Shown in pieces: positions 1 through 10,262 of a stretch of DNA of 64,000 nucleotides. A program made the position numbers and the translations under genes. Position 1 is the stretch's first letter. Each line of letters opens with the position of its first letter. The DNA comes from an uncultured SAR86 cluster bacterium (lineage in GTDB: Bacteria > Pseudomonadota > Gammaproteobacteria > Magnimaribacterales > D2472), in the NCBI GenBank assembly GCA_902594515.1, contig CACJML010000001.1, positions 1 through 64,000 of the forward strand. Direction: 5' to 3'. The notes under the pieces are model-generated. The model saw nothing but the letters and a program-made list of their open reading frames with translations. It was not told the DNA's origin and did not search any database.

Positions 1-563
1 GCAATTATTGCTGGCTTAACTAAAGGCAATATGACTTTAAATATTGTCTTAACATTTGAATTGCCTAATGACTTTGATGCTAAAAAAACACTAAAGGAAA
101 TATTGCTTAACCTAGATTTTGTAAATAAGTAGATATATGGATAAACACACAAACTAAAAATAATCGCTCCACTTAATATATTTCTAGGTGAACCTATTTC
201 TATATCAAAAGATCTTACCCATGTTGCAATACCCCCGCTGTATTCAAGACCTCCTACAAATATGAATGCATATACATAGAGCGGAAATGCAATCGGAAGA
301 ACAAGTGCGACCGATATTATTTTTTTTAGAGGAAAATCATAATATGTTGTTAGTACTGCAAAAAAAGTACCAAATAAAATTGATAAGAATGAAGTGAAAA
401 GACCTAAAGTTATCGTATTGATACTCACACTTATTATTCTCTGATATTCTAAAGTCAGACTAGATTCTGCAAAAGCAATCAGAGCGATAAAGCTAAGAAA
501 GAAAATATTTATTGCAATAACTACTGGTAATGCGATCTGAAACCATGGTTTTAAATGCTCCAT
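1..563 (-). CDS. ABC transporter permease (iron(III)/thiamine-type binding-protein-dependent), truncated by window edge
   Basis: Manual translation of the minus strand from ATG at 563 (MEHLKPWFQIALPVVIAINIFFLSF...) gives hydrophobic segments and an EAA-loop-like stretch ASKSLGNSNVKTIFKVILPLVKPAII running off the window; absent from the ORF track because it is open-ended. Confidence 0.75.
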   Translation of the reverse strand, partial: MEHLKPWFQIALPVVIAINIFFLSFIALIAFAESSLTLEYQRIISVSINTITLGLFTSFLSILFGTFFAVLTTYYDFPLKKIISVALVLPIAFPLYVYAFIFVGGLEYSGGIATWVRSFDIEIGSPRNILSGAIIFSLCVYPYIYLFTKSRLSNISFSVFLASKSLGNSNVKTIFKVILPLVKPAII

Positions 564-565
564 CT

Positions 566-1648
566 TTATTTCTTTGAAATAAGTTTCTTTGATTTTGCTC
601 CAAGAGCTTCAAGTTCTTTAATCTGATCGAAGAGGTTCCCTTTGCCGCTTGAGAGTTTGTTATCAGCAGCATCAAATGCCTTGCCTGCCAAATTTAAGTA
701 TTTACCAATATTTACTAAGTCATCATTTAAGCCTGAAAATTTATCAATGAGATGTCCAGCTCTTTTAGCAATATTAGATGCGTTTTCATTTTGTGCATCT
801 AATTTCCATAGGCTCTCAGCCATTCTTAAAATTGCTATTAGGTTTGTTGGTGTTACAAAAGCAATTTGATTTTGCATTGCTAGTCTTTGAAGGTCCCAAT
901 CACTTGTAAGAGCAAGTGATAGAGCAGACTCTAAAGGTACAAAGATTAGTATGTAATCAGGCGGATTTAACTTTTCAATATGGTTATAGCCTTTTGAATT
1001 AAGATTTTTTATGTGGTCCTTTAAAGACGTAATATGATTTTTAAGCGCTTCATCTTTCTTTATTTCATCATCCGAATCAATATATGCCTTATAGCTCTTC
1101 AAGCTAACTTTTGAGTCAATAATAATATTTCTTTCACCTGGTAAATAAATCACAGCATCAGGTATGAGAAGTTCCCCTTTTGTATTCCTAAAACTTTGTT
1201 GCAGTTGATAATCTTTTCCAAGCCTTAGACCAGACTCTTCTAAGGTTTTCTCGAGAACCATTTCTCCCCAACTGCCTTGTTTTTTGGAATCACCCTTCAA
1301 TGCAGTTGTTAAGTTTTCTGCATCAATACTAATCTTTGATGTTTGCTCAATGACTTTTGAGACCTCATTTTTAAAAGACTCCTTTGCAACAGCCTGTTCT
1401 TTTTTTAAATCGCTAATTTGATTATTGAGTTCTTTTATTTGTTCTTTGAATGGCTCAAGAACTACATTTACTCTTTCAATATTTTCTTTAGTAAGAGAGG
1501 AGTTTTTCTCTTCTAATACTTGCGAGGCAATTACCTTGAATGCATTTTCAATATTCTCTGTTTTGTTATTCTTAAAGTAAAAGATTATTAATAGCCCCAG
1601 AGATAGAACCATAAAAACCATTATTAGTACTAAAGTTATATTCTCCAT
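566..1648 (-). CDS. rmuC: DNA recombination protein RmuC family
   Basis: N-terminal TM, coiled coil, then GSWGEMVLEKTLEESGL...IIDSKVSLKSY...NLIAILRMAESLWK typical of RmuC. Confidence 0.9.
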   Translation of the reverse strand: MENITLVLIMVFMVLSLGLLIIFYFKNNKTENIENAFKVIASQVLEEKNSSLTKENIERVNVVLEPFKEQIKELNNQISDLKKEQAVAKESFKNEVSKVIEQTSKISIDAENLTTALKGDSKKQGSWGEMVLEKTLEESGLRLGKDYQLQQSFRNTKGELLIPDAVIYLPGERNIIIDSKVSLKSYKAYIDSDDEIKKDEALKNHITSLKDHIKNLNSKGYNHIEKLNPPDYILIFVPLESALSLALTSDWDLQRLAMQNQIAFVTPTNLIAILRMAESLWKLDAQNENASNIAKRAGHLIDKFSGLNDDLVNIGKYLNLAGKAFDAADNKLSSGKGNLFDQIKELEALGAKSKKLISKK

Positions 1649-1665
1649 AACAAAATTGTTTTAAT

Positions 1666-2898
1666 ATGAACGCAATTGATTTCTATCATACTATGGATGA
1701 ACATCTTCAATCTAAATTTGAATTATTAAAATCAAAATCATTGAATATTGATTTAACGAGAGGGAAACCAGGGGCCGATCAGCTCGATTTGTCCAATGAA
1801 TTACTTTCAATCAATCTTCCTTCTCATGATGACAATGGAGTAGATTTAAGAAATTACGGTGAGCCATTAGGGATTCGATCAGCAAGAAAGCTTGCCTCAG
1901 AACTACTGTCATCACCTATTGAACTGACCGCAGTAGCAGAACAATCAAGCTTGCTTGTGACTTATCAAACTTGCTTGGCACTTTACCTAAAAGGTTTAGA
2001 AAAGCCATTGAAGGATGTATCAAATCCTAAATTTATTTGCCCAGTTCCAGGTTTTGATAGGCATTTTAGGATGCTCGAAGAATTAGGAATTGAAATTATT
2101 ACTGTCCCATTAACCGGAAAGGGCATTGATCTGAATGTGCTTAGGGGAGTTTTAGATAAAACGGATAATATAATGGGAGCAATCATTGTGCCAAGACATT
2201 CAAACCCATCTGGTGATGTTTATTCTGATGAGAATCTCATCTACACCCTTGAAATGTTTAAAAATTATTCCACTGAACTGGTTTGCATCTTTGACCACGC
2301 ATATCTACTTCATGATTTTGATAAAACCACACATCAATCTGCTACTTGGAAATTAATTGAGGAGGCAGAGATGGCTAATCAAGCAATTGTTATCAGCTCA
2401 TTTTCAAAAGTAACTTTTGGGGCAGGGGGTATTTCTTTCTTTGCAGCTGGCAAAGAGCTATTTGATCTAGTCAATGATCAAAGAGGATCAATGATTGTTG
2501 CTCCTGATAAGGTTAATCAAATGCGTCATGCATTATTTTTTAAATCCGTAGAGGATGTTAAAAAGCATATGCAAGAACATGCAAAACTTGTTAAGCCAAA
2601 GTTCGATTTAGTCATTGATAAACTTAAATCTCTGGATGATGAATGCGGAAGCTTTACCATTCCTACTGGAGGATATTTTATTTCCTTTAATGCTCCAAAG
2701 GGTAAAGCAAAAAAGATAATTAGTATTTGTAAGGATTTGGGAGTATCTCTTACGCCCGCTGGCTCAACCTATCCAGGCATGCATGATCCTGATGATTCAA
2801 ATATTAGATTAGCACCAACATTTATTTCCATAGAACAATTGGAGGACGCAATTGATGTTTTTGTGGTGGCTGTGAAAATAGCCTGCTCAGAAAAATAG
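1666..2898 (+). CDS. PLP-dependent aminotransferase class I/II (aspartate aminotransferase-like)
   Basis: LTRGKPGADQLDLS, NYGEPLGIRSARKLASELL, SSFSKVTFGAGGISFFA motifs. Confidence 0.85.
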   Translation: MNAIDFYHTMDEHLQSKFELLKSKSLNIDLTRGKPGADQLDLSNELLSINLPSHDDNGVDLRNYGEPLGIRSARKLASELLSSPIELTAVAEQSSLLVTYQTCLALYLKGLEKPLKDVSNPKFICPVPGFDRHFRMLEELGIEIITVPLTGKGIDLNVLRGVLDKTDNIMGAIIVPRHSNPSGDVYSDENLIYTLEMFKNYSTELVCIFDHAYLLHDFDKTTHQSATWKLIEEAEMANQAIVISSFSKVTFGAGGISFFAAGKELFDLVNDQRGSMIVAPDKVNQMRHALFFKSVEDVKKHMQEHAKLVKPKFDLVIDKLKSLDDECGSFTIPTGGYFISFNAPKGKAKKIISICKDLGVSLTPAGSTYPGMHDPDDSNIRLAPTFISIEQLEDAIDVFVVAVKIACSEK

Positions 2899-3237
2899 CT
2901 AATTGACCCTTTGCTTGTTGAGTTGATACCTTTTTCCATCAAACTCTGCAAAATAAAAACTGATGTCAGGATGATTGACCTGTTTTGGTGATTGTTCAAC
3001 AACAAGGTTTTGCTCGGAAACGTAAGCGTTATAAAACGTGTTTCCATTATCAGCTAGTAGATGATAAAAAGGTTGATCTTTTCTTGGCCTAAAATCTTTT
3101 GGAATAGCAAGATACCATTCTTCTGTATTATTGAATGATGGATCAATATCAAAGATCACTCCTCTAAATGCTAAGAACTTGTGTTGGACAAGTTCACCAA
3201 TAGCGAACTTTGTTTCTATGTGCGTTTCATTTATCAT
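2899..3237 (-). CDS. hspQ: Heat shock protein HspQ / YccV hemimethylated DNA-binding family
   Basis: FAIGELVQHKFLAFRGVIFDIDPSF...PFYHLLADNGNTFYNAYVSEQNLV. Confidence 0.9.
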   Translation of the reverse strand: MINETHIETKFAIGELVQHKFLAFRGVIFDIDPSFNNTEEWYLAIPKDFRPRKDQPFYHLLADNGNTFYNAYVSEQNLVVEQSPKQVNHPDISFYFAEFDGKRYQLNKQRVN

Positions 3238-3258
3238 GAGTTCAAAAAATAGATCATT

Positions 3259-3576
3259 ATGTTAATTGTAAGCACACCAAATCTTGAAAATCAAAATATA
3301 AAAGAATATTTAGGTATTGTGACTGGCAGCACTGTAAGAGCTAGAAATGTTGGCAGTGATATTTTGGCAAATCTTAAGAATCTCGTTGGGGGAGAGTTAA
3401 TCAGTTATTCACGCTTGCTTGAAGGCGCTCGAGAAGAGGCTCTATCAAGAATGGTTGAGACAGCAACTTCTATGGGAGCCAATGCAGTGGTTAATTTTAG
3501 ATATCAAACCTCTACCATCACCCCAGGCGCATCAGAGGTTATTGCTTACGGAACGGCTGTTAAATTAGAAGATTGA
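3259..3576 (+). CDS. YbjQ / UPF0145 family protein
   Basis: GIVTGSTVRARNVGSDILANLKNLVGGELISYSRLLEGAREEALSRMVETATSMGANAVVNFRYQTS. Confidence 0.9.
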   Translation: MLIVSTPNLENQNIKEYLGIVTGSTVRARNVGSDILANLKNLVGGELISYSRLLEGAREEALSRMVETATSMGANAVVNFRYQTSTITPGASEVIAYGTAVKLED

Positions 3577-4199
3577 TAGTCCAAAGTTTTAAAATTTTCG
3601 GAGAAAGACATACCGGAACCAATGCCTTAAGCTCATTTATTATTGAAAACTTCAATATTAAATTTTTATATTATGATTATCTAGGTTGGAAACATCGACT
3701 TGCCCCCAATGAGACTGAAATTCAAAAATTTGCTACGCAAGAAACTATTTTCCTCTTCACATTTAGAAATCCATACAGCTGGTTAAAGGCAATGCACCGT
3801 GATCCATATTATTATCATTACCCAAAAATTACCGAACTCAACTTCTTTGAATTTGTTCAATTTCAAATTGAGGATTATGAAAACTTAATCATGCTGTGGA
3901 ATCAAAAAAACTTGAGTTACTTAGAAATGATCAATAAGGTGCCAATCAGCATGTTAGTAAAAGTAGAGGATTTTCATAATGATCAGCAAAGCTACTTCGA
4001 TAAGATATCTTCAAAAATAGAATTTAATGGTAATTTCATTCCGATGGAAAGGTATTTAAATGGTAGGGGACAAAGTAGTGATAAAAGTGTTACAGAGTCA
4101 TTAAGCATACCTAGTCTTTCGCGTGAAGAAATCGAAGTTATTAATCATTATTTAGACAAAGACTTAATGAAGGAATTAAATTACAATTTGCTTCCTTAA
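3573..4199 (+). CDS. P-loop sulfotransferase-like protein (TTG start overlapping previous stop)
   Basis: N-terminal P-loop-like motif GERHTGTNALSSFI and TFRNPYSWLKAMHRDPYYYH resemble PAPS-binding sulfotransferase-like proteins. Confidence 0.55.
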   Translation: MIVQSFKIFGERHTGTNALSSFIIENFNIKFLYYDYLGWKHRLAPNETEIQKFATQETIFLFTFRNPYSWLKAMHRDPYYYHYPKITELNFFEFVQFQIEDYENLIMLWNQKNLSYLEMINKVPISMLVKVEDFHNDQQSYFDKISSKIEFNGNFIPMERYLNGRGQSSDKSVTESLSIPSLSREEIEVINHYLDKDLMKELNYNLLP

Positions 4200-4205
4200 A
4201 AAAGC

Positions 4206-4439
4206 ATGAATCAAACAGAAAAAACTGCATTTAGAGAAAGTATTATTGTTGTTTTAATGGGGTTGGTAATTAATTTTCCCCTTCAAACATTTCTTTTGTG
4301 GCTCACCATAGATATTTGGGATTGGCGAAACACCATTATGATTTCAATTTTTACTCAGCTAATAATTACATTTGTAGCTTTAATAAGAGTTTATTCAATC
4401 AGAATGCGTTTTGTTAGAGGTACAAAAAAGAAGAGTTAG
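4206..4439 (+). CDS. Small two-TM membrane protein, unknown function
   Basis: 77 aa, two hydrophobic segments, basic C-terminus. Confidence 0.55.
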   Translation: MNQTEKTAFRESIIVVLMGLVINFPLQTFLLWLTIDIWDWRNTIMISIFTQLIITFVALIRVYSIRMRFVRGTKKKS

Positions 4440-5215
4440 GTTAGTTTAATACAATGAACTAAAGGCCCATTACCTGATCCGACTTTTGGTGATACTTCTA
4501 GTAGCTGAACCACATAATTTATTGATTCTTCAACAGCAACTTTCATTTTTTTATTTTGTGCTATTTTTGCTGCAATAGAGCTTGCAAGTGTGCAGCCTGT
4601 GCCATGATTATTTTCAGTATCAACTCTTTCGTGCTGAAAGATTTTTTCATCAGTTTTAGATATCAATACATCAGTTATTAAATTATCATTTTTATGACCA
4701 CCCTTTAATAATACGTATTTTGGACCATACTCAAGAAGCGCTCTTGCTGCACTCAATTGACTTTCTACACCATCAATTTTTGAATTGGATAATATCTCTG
4801 CTTCTGGGATATTTGGAGTGATAATTTCTGCATTAGCAAACAATGAGTTTTTTATAGAATTCATCACTTTCTCAGAAACAAGAATGTCACCTGAAGTTGA
4901 AACCATCACAGGATCTATTACTAGTTTTTTATTTACAAATGTTTTTAGGATATATTCAATTACATCAATATTATTCATCATTCCAATCTTAACGACTTCG
5001 ATATCAAGATCTGAGATCACTGAGTCAATTTGGGACGAAATAACATTTTTTGGAAGATCAAAAATATCTTGGACACCGAGTGTATTCTGAGAAGTGATTG
5101 ATGTAATGACGCTCGAGGCATAAGCACCATGTGCGGTAATTGTTTTAATATCTGCTTGTATACCTGCTCCACCGGAGGAGTCCGAGCCACCAATCACCAA
5201 AACTAATTCTTTCAT
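4436..5215 (-). CDS. thiD: Hydroxymethylpyrimidine/phosphomethylpyrimidine kinase
   Basis: VIGGSDSSGGAGIQADIKTITAHGAYASSVITSITSQNT; NNHGTGCTLASSIAA. Confidence 0.93.
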   Translation of the reverse strand: MKELVLVIGGSDSSGGAGIQADIKTITAHGAYASSVITSITSQNTLGVQDIFDLPKNVISSQIDSVISDLDIEVVKIGMMNNIDVIEYILKTFVNKKLVIDPVMVSTSGDILVSEKVMNSIKNSLFANAEIITPNIPEAEILSNSKIDGVESQLSAARALLEYGPKYVLLKGGHKNDNLITDVLISKTDEKIFQHERVDTENNHGTGCTLASSIAAKIAQNKKMKVAVEESINYVVQLLEVSPKVGSGNGPLVHCIKLT

Positions 5216-5309
5216 AAAATTATTCTAATTAATCAAACCTTTTAAATCTCAATTCTAAATAATACCCAGAGTTATTGTTCTCCAACATATCAAGGTTTAA
5301 AGTTAATGA

Positions 5310-6101
5310 ATGGACTTACCAATTTTTCAAGTTGACGCATTTACTAACACTCAGTTTAAAGGAAACCCTGCTGCAGTTGTTATTTTAGAAAAAAATATCA
5401 CAGCTAAGTTGATGCAAGAAATCGCATTTGAAAATAATTTATCTGAAACCGCATTTGTAGATATTTCTAAAACTCCATTTGAGATTAGATGGTTCACGCC
5501 AACCATTGAAGTTGATTTATGTGGGCATGCAACCCTTGCATCTGCAAAGGTGTTGTTTGAATACTATCCCCAAATTATTGATGAGGAAATTGAGTTTAAT
5601 TGTTTGGAGCACGGAGCTTTAATTGCAAAAAAAACTAATGATAAAATTTTTCTCGATTTTCCTGCAGACATTGCGACCCCAACTAATTTATCTGAAGAAA
5701 TTTCAAAGGCAATAAGAGCAGAAGTGAAAGAATGTTTGGTGGGAGAGACTAAATTAATGGTCGTGGTCGATAATGAGAAAATAGTCAAAGGGTTAAAACC
5801 GAACTTTTCTGCTGTTGCTAAGCTTGACGCGATGGGCCTGATAGTAACCGCACAATCATCAACTTATGATTTCGTTTCAAGATGTTTTTTTCCTCAGACA
5901 GGTGTCAATGAGGATCCAGTTACTGGCTCAGCTCATTGTGTTACAGCGCCTTACTGGGCAAAAAAACTTAACAAGAAAAAGCTTCTTGCTGCGCAATTAT
6001 CTAATAGAGGAGGTGAGCTAACTTGCATCATTGAAAACAAGAGGGTCTTGATTGGCGGTAGTGCAGTGCTTTATTTGAAAGGAAAGATTTTTATTGGCTA
6101 G
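5310..6101 (+). CDS. PhzF family isomerase/epimerase-like protein
   Basis: FQVDAFTNTQFKGNPAAVVIL, NNLSETAFV, DLCGHATLASA, GVNEDPVTGSAHC. Confidence 0.92.
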   Translation: MDLPIFQVDAFTNTQFKGNPAAVVILEKNITAKLMQEIAFENNLSETAFVDISKTPFEIRWFTPTIEVDLCGHATLASAKVLFEYYPQIIDEEIEFNCLEHGALIAKKTNDKIFLDFPADIATPTNLSEEISKAIRAEVKECLVGETKLMVVVDNEKIVKGLKPNFSAVAKLDAMGLIVTAQSSTYDFVSRCFFPQTGVNEDPVTGSAHCVTAPYWAKKLNKKKLLAAQLSNRGGELTCIIENKRVLIGGSAVLYLKGKIFIG

Positions 6102-7035
6102 CAAACTTATCGGTTGCATTAACTAAATGGTGAGTAATTTCTTTTTCAAATGCGCTGTGTCCAGAGTTTTCAGCAACAATAAATTCAGCTTCAGGCCATG
6201 CTTGATGAAGTTCCCAAGCGGTATTCATAGGACAAACAATGTCATACCTGCCTTGTACAATTACTGATGGGATAGACCTTATTAAATCTATATTATTGAT
6301 AAGCTGATTCTCATTTTCAAAAAAACCACCGTTAACAAAATAATGATTTTCTATAGTTGCAAATGCAATCGCAAAATCAATATTTGAAAAACCTTCTATC
6401 CTAGCTTTATTGATTATGACGCTACTGGTTGCAGCCTCCCATTGCGACCAGGCTACAGCTGCTTTTTCCTTCTTCTGTTTATCAGAACCTTTAAAGATTT
6501 GATGATAAGCGTCCATGAGGTTATGTCTTTTATTTGGTTCAATAACTTTGATAAACGCTTTCCAGCTATCTGGAAAAATCTTGCTCGCACCTTCTTGATA
6601 AAACCAATCAAGCTCCTTTTTTCTTAAGAGAAAAATCCCTCTTAATACCATTTCAGTGATCCTCTCAGGGTGGGTTTGAGCATAAGTCAGGGCTAATGTG
6701 CTTCCCCAAGAACCACCAAAAACCATCCACCTATCAATGTTTAATTTTTCACGAATGGCTTCAATATCCTCAACTAAGTGCCAAGTCGTATTTTCTTCAA
6801 GCAGTCCGTGTGGCTTACTGCGTCCGCACCCTCGTTGATCAAAGTTAACAATTCGGTAAACCTCAGGATTAAAAAAACGTCTGACATTTTTATCTCCGCC
6901 ACCTCCAGGTCCTCCATGCAGAAAAACTACGGGTTTACCATTTGGATTTCCTGATTCCTCAAAATAAATTTTATGAGAGCCCTTGATAAGGAAATCAGAA
7001 TTAAAAGGAGAAATATCTGGATAAAGTGTTTTCAT
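6091..7035 (-). CDS. pip: Proline iminopeptidase (alpha/beta hydrolase)
   Basis: VVFLHGGPGGGGDKNVRRFF, NFDQRGCGRSKPH, VFGGSWGSTLALTYAQTHPE. Confidence 0.92.
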   Translation of the reverse strand: MKTLYPDISPFNSDFLIKGSHKIYFEESGNPNGKPVVFLHGGPGGGGDKNVRRFFNPEVYRIVNFDQRGCGRSKPHGLLEENTTWHLVEDIEAIREKLNIDRWMVFGGSWGSTLALTYAQTHPERITEMVLRGIFLLRKKELDWFYQEGASKIFPDSWKAFIKVIEPNKRHNLMDAYHQIFKGSDKQKKEKAAVAWSQWEAATSSVIINKARIEGFSNIDFAIAFATIENHYFVNGGFFENENQLINNIDLIRSIPSVIVQGRYDIVCPMNTAWELHQAWPEAEFIVAENSGHSAFEKEITHHLVNATDKFASQ

Positions 7036-7050
7036 TTGGTAAATAAAAAA

Positions 7051-7950
7051 CTATATTCCTTTTTTTAAGGACTCTTTTACCAATTCACTCGCACTTTCAA
7101 TTCTTGAGTACTCATCTCTTTGATCATTAAACAGCCTTGAGGGAGAGACGGACTCAAGCTCACCCGATTCGTCTTTTGGGTCTGTATAAAAACCAAGTAC
7201 ATACCCACCTTTTGAATAACCAATAAGCTTTCTTAACTCAGGTGAAAAATCTTTGGCTATTTCTGGAGGACATGAGAGGTATTGATTTTCTTCCTGTCTT
7301 AGCCAGCTCGGAGCATAATGCAAAAATACTCCCAGTCTTGATTCTTTTGAATTATTTTCTCCCCCTCCATGTAAAACTGAACCTGTGTAAATTAGTACAG
7401 ACTTAGCTTTCATTTCGGCATAAGCAATTTCGTCAGGTTTGGGCTCCCTGTCTTTATCCCATTTATGGGAACCTGGAACAATTTGTGTGGCACCATTTTC
7501 AAAAGTAAAATCTGTAACTGCCCATATTGCACTAAACTGAGTCTCAATTTTTCTTGGGACATATCCGCCCCATACCCCTCGATCTCTATGTAAAATCTGT
7601 GGCGTTTCTCCAGGGCCAATATTAATTGCCGAAGTGAAGTGAAGCTGATAATTATCACAATGATGCTCTAGAAATTTTTCAGCCATCTCATTGATCATTG
7701 GATTAAGAGCTAAATCTCTTGAAGTTTTAGATCTAGCAATCAGGGCTCCAACCCTTTTAGTCTTAAAACCCGTAAAATTATCTTGTCCACATGAAGTTCT
7801 TTTTAGAAATGGATCAAGCTCCATTTTAATATTGAGTAATTGTTTATCACTCATAACATCATCAATAATAATGCCAGCATCATCATTTAAGGCTTCCAGC
7901 ATTGAATCAATTGAGTCATCGCACTTAAAGTGCTTAATTAGGTTCTTCAT
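7051..7950 (-). CDS. Phytanoyl-CoA dioxygenase (PhyH) family Fe(II)/2OG oxygenase
   Basis: ILHRDRGVWGG (HxD), FENGATQIVPGSHKWD, GSVLHGGGENNSKESRLGVFLHY. Confidence 0.8.
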   Translation of the reverse strand: MKNLIKHFKCDDSIDSMLEALNDDAGIIIDDVMSDKQLLNIKMELDPFLKRTSCGQDNFTGFKTKRVGALIARSKTSRDLALNPMINEMAEKFLEHHCDNYQLHFTSAINIGPGETPQILHRDRGVWGGYVPRKIETQFSAIWAVTDFTFENGATQIVPGSHKWDKDREPKPDEIAYAEMKAKSVLIYTGSVLHGGGENNSKESRLGVFLHYAPSWLRQEENQYLSCPPEIAKDFSPELRKLIGYSKGGYVLGFYTDPKDESGELESVSPSRLFNDQRDEYSRIESASELVKESLKKGI

Positions 7951-7999
7951 TCAAGATAAGATTATCAGAAAGTAATTAATACATAAAAATATTTTAAAA

Positions 8000-9304
8000 A
8001 TGAAAGCCGCACCAAATAATTTAAAACAAAGATTACTGTTTTTAGGGCCAAGTGTAATTGTCACTGGAAGTATTGTTGGCAGTGGCTCTATAGCTCTATC
8101 ACCCTTATTAGGGGCTGCCGCAGGTTTTTCATTATTGTGGTGGATTTTATTAAGCTTGTGGAGCAAACCTTTGATACAAGCGGAGATTAGTCGTTATGTT
8201 GTAGTAACGAAAAAGACCTTTCTTGAATCATTTGCCGAAATGCCTGGTCCAAAGACTAACTTGAATAATAAGCAGGCTTCATGGTTGGTATGGTTTATGT
8301 TCATTGGAGTCATTCCATCAGTAGCTGGAATGGGCGGATTAATCGGTGCGGTAGCCGAATCCGGATACTTGATGATTTCAATTATCAGTATCGAGACCTG
8401 GGTATTTATCCTGTGTCTTATAACTTGGCTGATTTTGTATATCGGAGGTTACCAGTCCCTTGAAAAAATTTTATTGGCTATGGTTTTTATTTTTTCCGTT
8501 GTCACATTAATCATTGCAATTGCCATGCAATCTACGACTTTCTCGATTCAAGCGGAGGATATCCTTAGAGGCCTAAGTTTTAAGTTTCCAACCGAGCATA
8601 CAGCATTAGCGCTTGCGGTTTTTGGATTCACAGGAATTAGTTACGGCGAAATTATGGCGTATACATACTGGTGCAAAGAAAAAGGATATTCAAACCATGA
8701 CGGTGATCCAAGACAAGTTAGAAATTGGATCAAGACTATGCAAACCGATGTTTGGATAACAGTTTTTTTGGTTACTATTGGCACCATTCCATTTTTTTTG
8801 TTGGGGGCATCGATTTTAAATTCGCAGGGCCTTTACCCACCTCCTAACGGAGATATTATCCAAACACTTTTAGTGATGTTCACTAGCATTTTAGGAGAAT
8901 GGGCAAGATGGTTCTTCATCCCACTAACATTCTTTGTTTTATTTTCAACTTTTCTTTCTGGCACTGCTGCTTTTACTAGAACCATCACAGATTACTTTAT
9001 TTCAATGGGGCTAATTATTGAGAGAGGGAATACACGGCAGGAGCTTGTTCATTTAATAGCATTTTTAATCCCAGCATTTTCTTGTATAGCATACTTCATT
9101 CTTCCCAATCCAGTTTTATTATTAATGATCGCTGGGATTTGGGCAGCATTAGGATTACCGATTGTGAATATTGGAGCACTATATCTTGTAAATAAACTTG
9201 ATAAAGAATTCCAACCAAGCAACCTCACAAAAAAAATACTCACTATTACTCTAATTCTTCAATTATCAATAGCTGGGCTTTTAGTAATTAGCCAGATAAG
9301 CTGA
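8000..9304 (+). CDS. Nramp-family divalent metal transporter
   Basis: LLFLGPSVIVTGSIVGSGSIALSPLLGAAAGFSLLW and about 11 TM segments. Confidence 0.8.
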   Translation: MKAAPNNLKQRLLFLGPSVIVTGSIVGSGSIALSPLLGAAAGFSLLWWILLSLWSKPLIQAEISRYVVVTKKTFLESFAEMPGPKTNLNNKQASWLVWFMFIGVIPSVAGMGGLIGAVAESGYLMISIISIETWVFILCLITWLILYIGGYQSLEKILLAMVFIFSVVTLIIAIAMQSTTFSIQAEDILRGLSFKFPTEHTALALAVFGFTGISYGEIMAYTYWCKEKGYSNHDGDPRQVRNWIKTMQTDVWITVFLVTIGTIPFFLLGASILNSQGLYPPPNGDIIQTLLVMFTSILGEWARWFFIPLTFFVLFSTFLSGTAAFTRTITDYFISMGLIIERGNTRQELVHLIAFLIPAFSCIAYFILPNPVLLLMIAGIWAALGLPIVNIGALYLVNKLDKEFQPSNLTKKILTITLILQLSIAGLLVISQIS

Positions 9305-9319
9305 GACTTTCTGTTTAAA

Positions 9320-10168
9320 TTAAAATTGAGTATCGGCTATTGTAGTTCTGTGCAACAAACGCTGATATCCATCATACCCACCAGTCGCTGCATGCAAAAG
9401 AGATCTATTATCCCAAATAATAAGCATTTTCTCTGACCATCGATGTGAATATATTAATTCCTCTCTTGTTTGCCATTCGTATAACTCAATGAGCAAGCTA
9501 TCACTTTCATCTTTTTCAAGACCCTCAAACCCCTGAATATAAGCAGCTGATGAGTACAGTGCTTTTTCACCTGTTTCGTGATGCGTCCTTACAAACGGAT
9601 GTGAATATTTCTTCCTTGCCTCCTCGCTTGGAATTATGTTCATTGATCTACCATTTTTTTTATCTTCATCGCCGTATGCTCCAGTTGGGGCATATCCAAG
9701 TTCGGCTGAATGAATTGCTATTAGCGATTCAACTTTGTTTCTAAGACTGGAGGGCAGACTTTCGTATGCTCTCACTTGGTTAGCAAATAAGGTGTTGCCA
9801 CCAATTGGCGGAATAGTAATTCCGTAAAGACAAGTTCCGGCAGGAGGAATATCTAAAAAACTCCAATCAGTGTGAAATACCTCAGCAAAGATAGAAGTTG
9901 TTTCATTTGGATCTCTTCGAATTGCTGCAATATTTTCATGACCTTCTATATGTCCAAAAAAAGGATCATCTCCAAATTCACCAAAAGCAAGCGTAAAATT
10001 TTCTAAATCATGATTTGATAAGTTTTGTTCAGGGAAAATTAAAACCTTATGTTTTAACCAATAATCTCGCAGCTTGCCACTTAGATCATTTGAAATTTTT
10101 TGGGTTAGGTCTATGCCTGTTACAAAAGCACCGCATGCTGAATTAGTTTCTTTAACCTGTAAACCCAT
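9320..10168 (-). CDS. TauD/TfdA family Fe(II)/2OG dioxygenase
   Basis: FHTDWSFLDIPPAGTCLYG, IPPIGGNTLFANQ, DNRSLLHAATGGYDGYQRLLHRTTI. Confidence 0.88.
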   Translation of the reverse strand: MGLQVKETNSACGAFVTGIDLTQKISNDLSGKLRDYWLKHKVLIFPEQNLSNHDLENFTLAFGEFGDDPFFGHIEGHENIAAIRRDPNETTSIFAEVFHTDWSFLDIPPAGTCLYGITIPPIGGNTLFANQVRAYESLPSSLRNKVESLIAIHSAELGYAPTGAYGDEDKKNGRSMNIIPSEEARKKYSHPFVRTHHETGEKALYSSAAYIQGFEGLEKDESDSLLIELYEWQTREELIYSHRWSEKMLIIWDNRSLLHAATGGYDGYQRLLHRTTIADTQF

Positions 10169-10262
10169 CCAACAATTATGCGATACGCCAAATTTACATT
10201 CAAACTCAAAAGCTTGTAATTATTTTTTTTGTCCATATTTATATAGAACAATCGTTGTTTTG

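Noticed and set aside
493-675. 60-aa minus ORF at the rmuC 3' end
   Set aside because: Overlaps rmuC and the manually read ABC permease start; wrong frame for both
2769-3047. 92-aa minus-strand ORF across the aminotransferase/hspQ junction
   Set aside because: Overlaps two well-supported genes and lacks coding signatures
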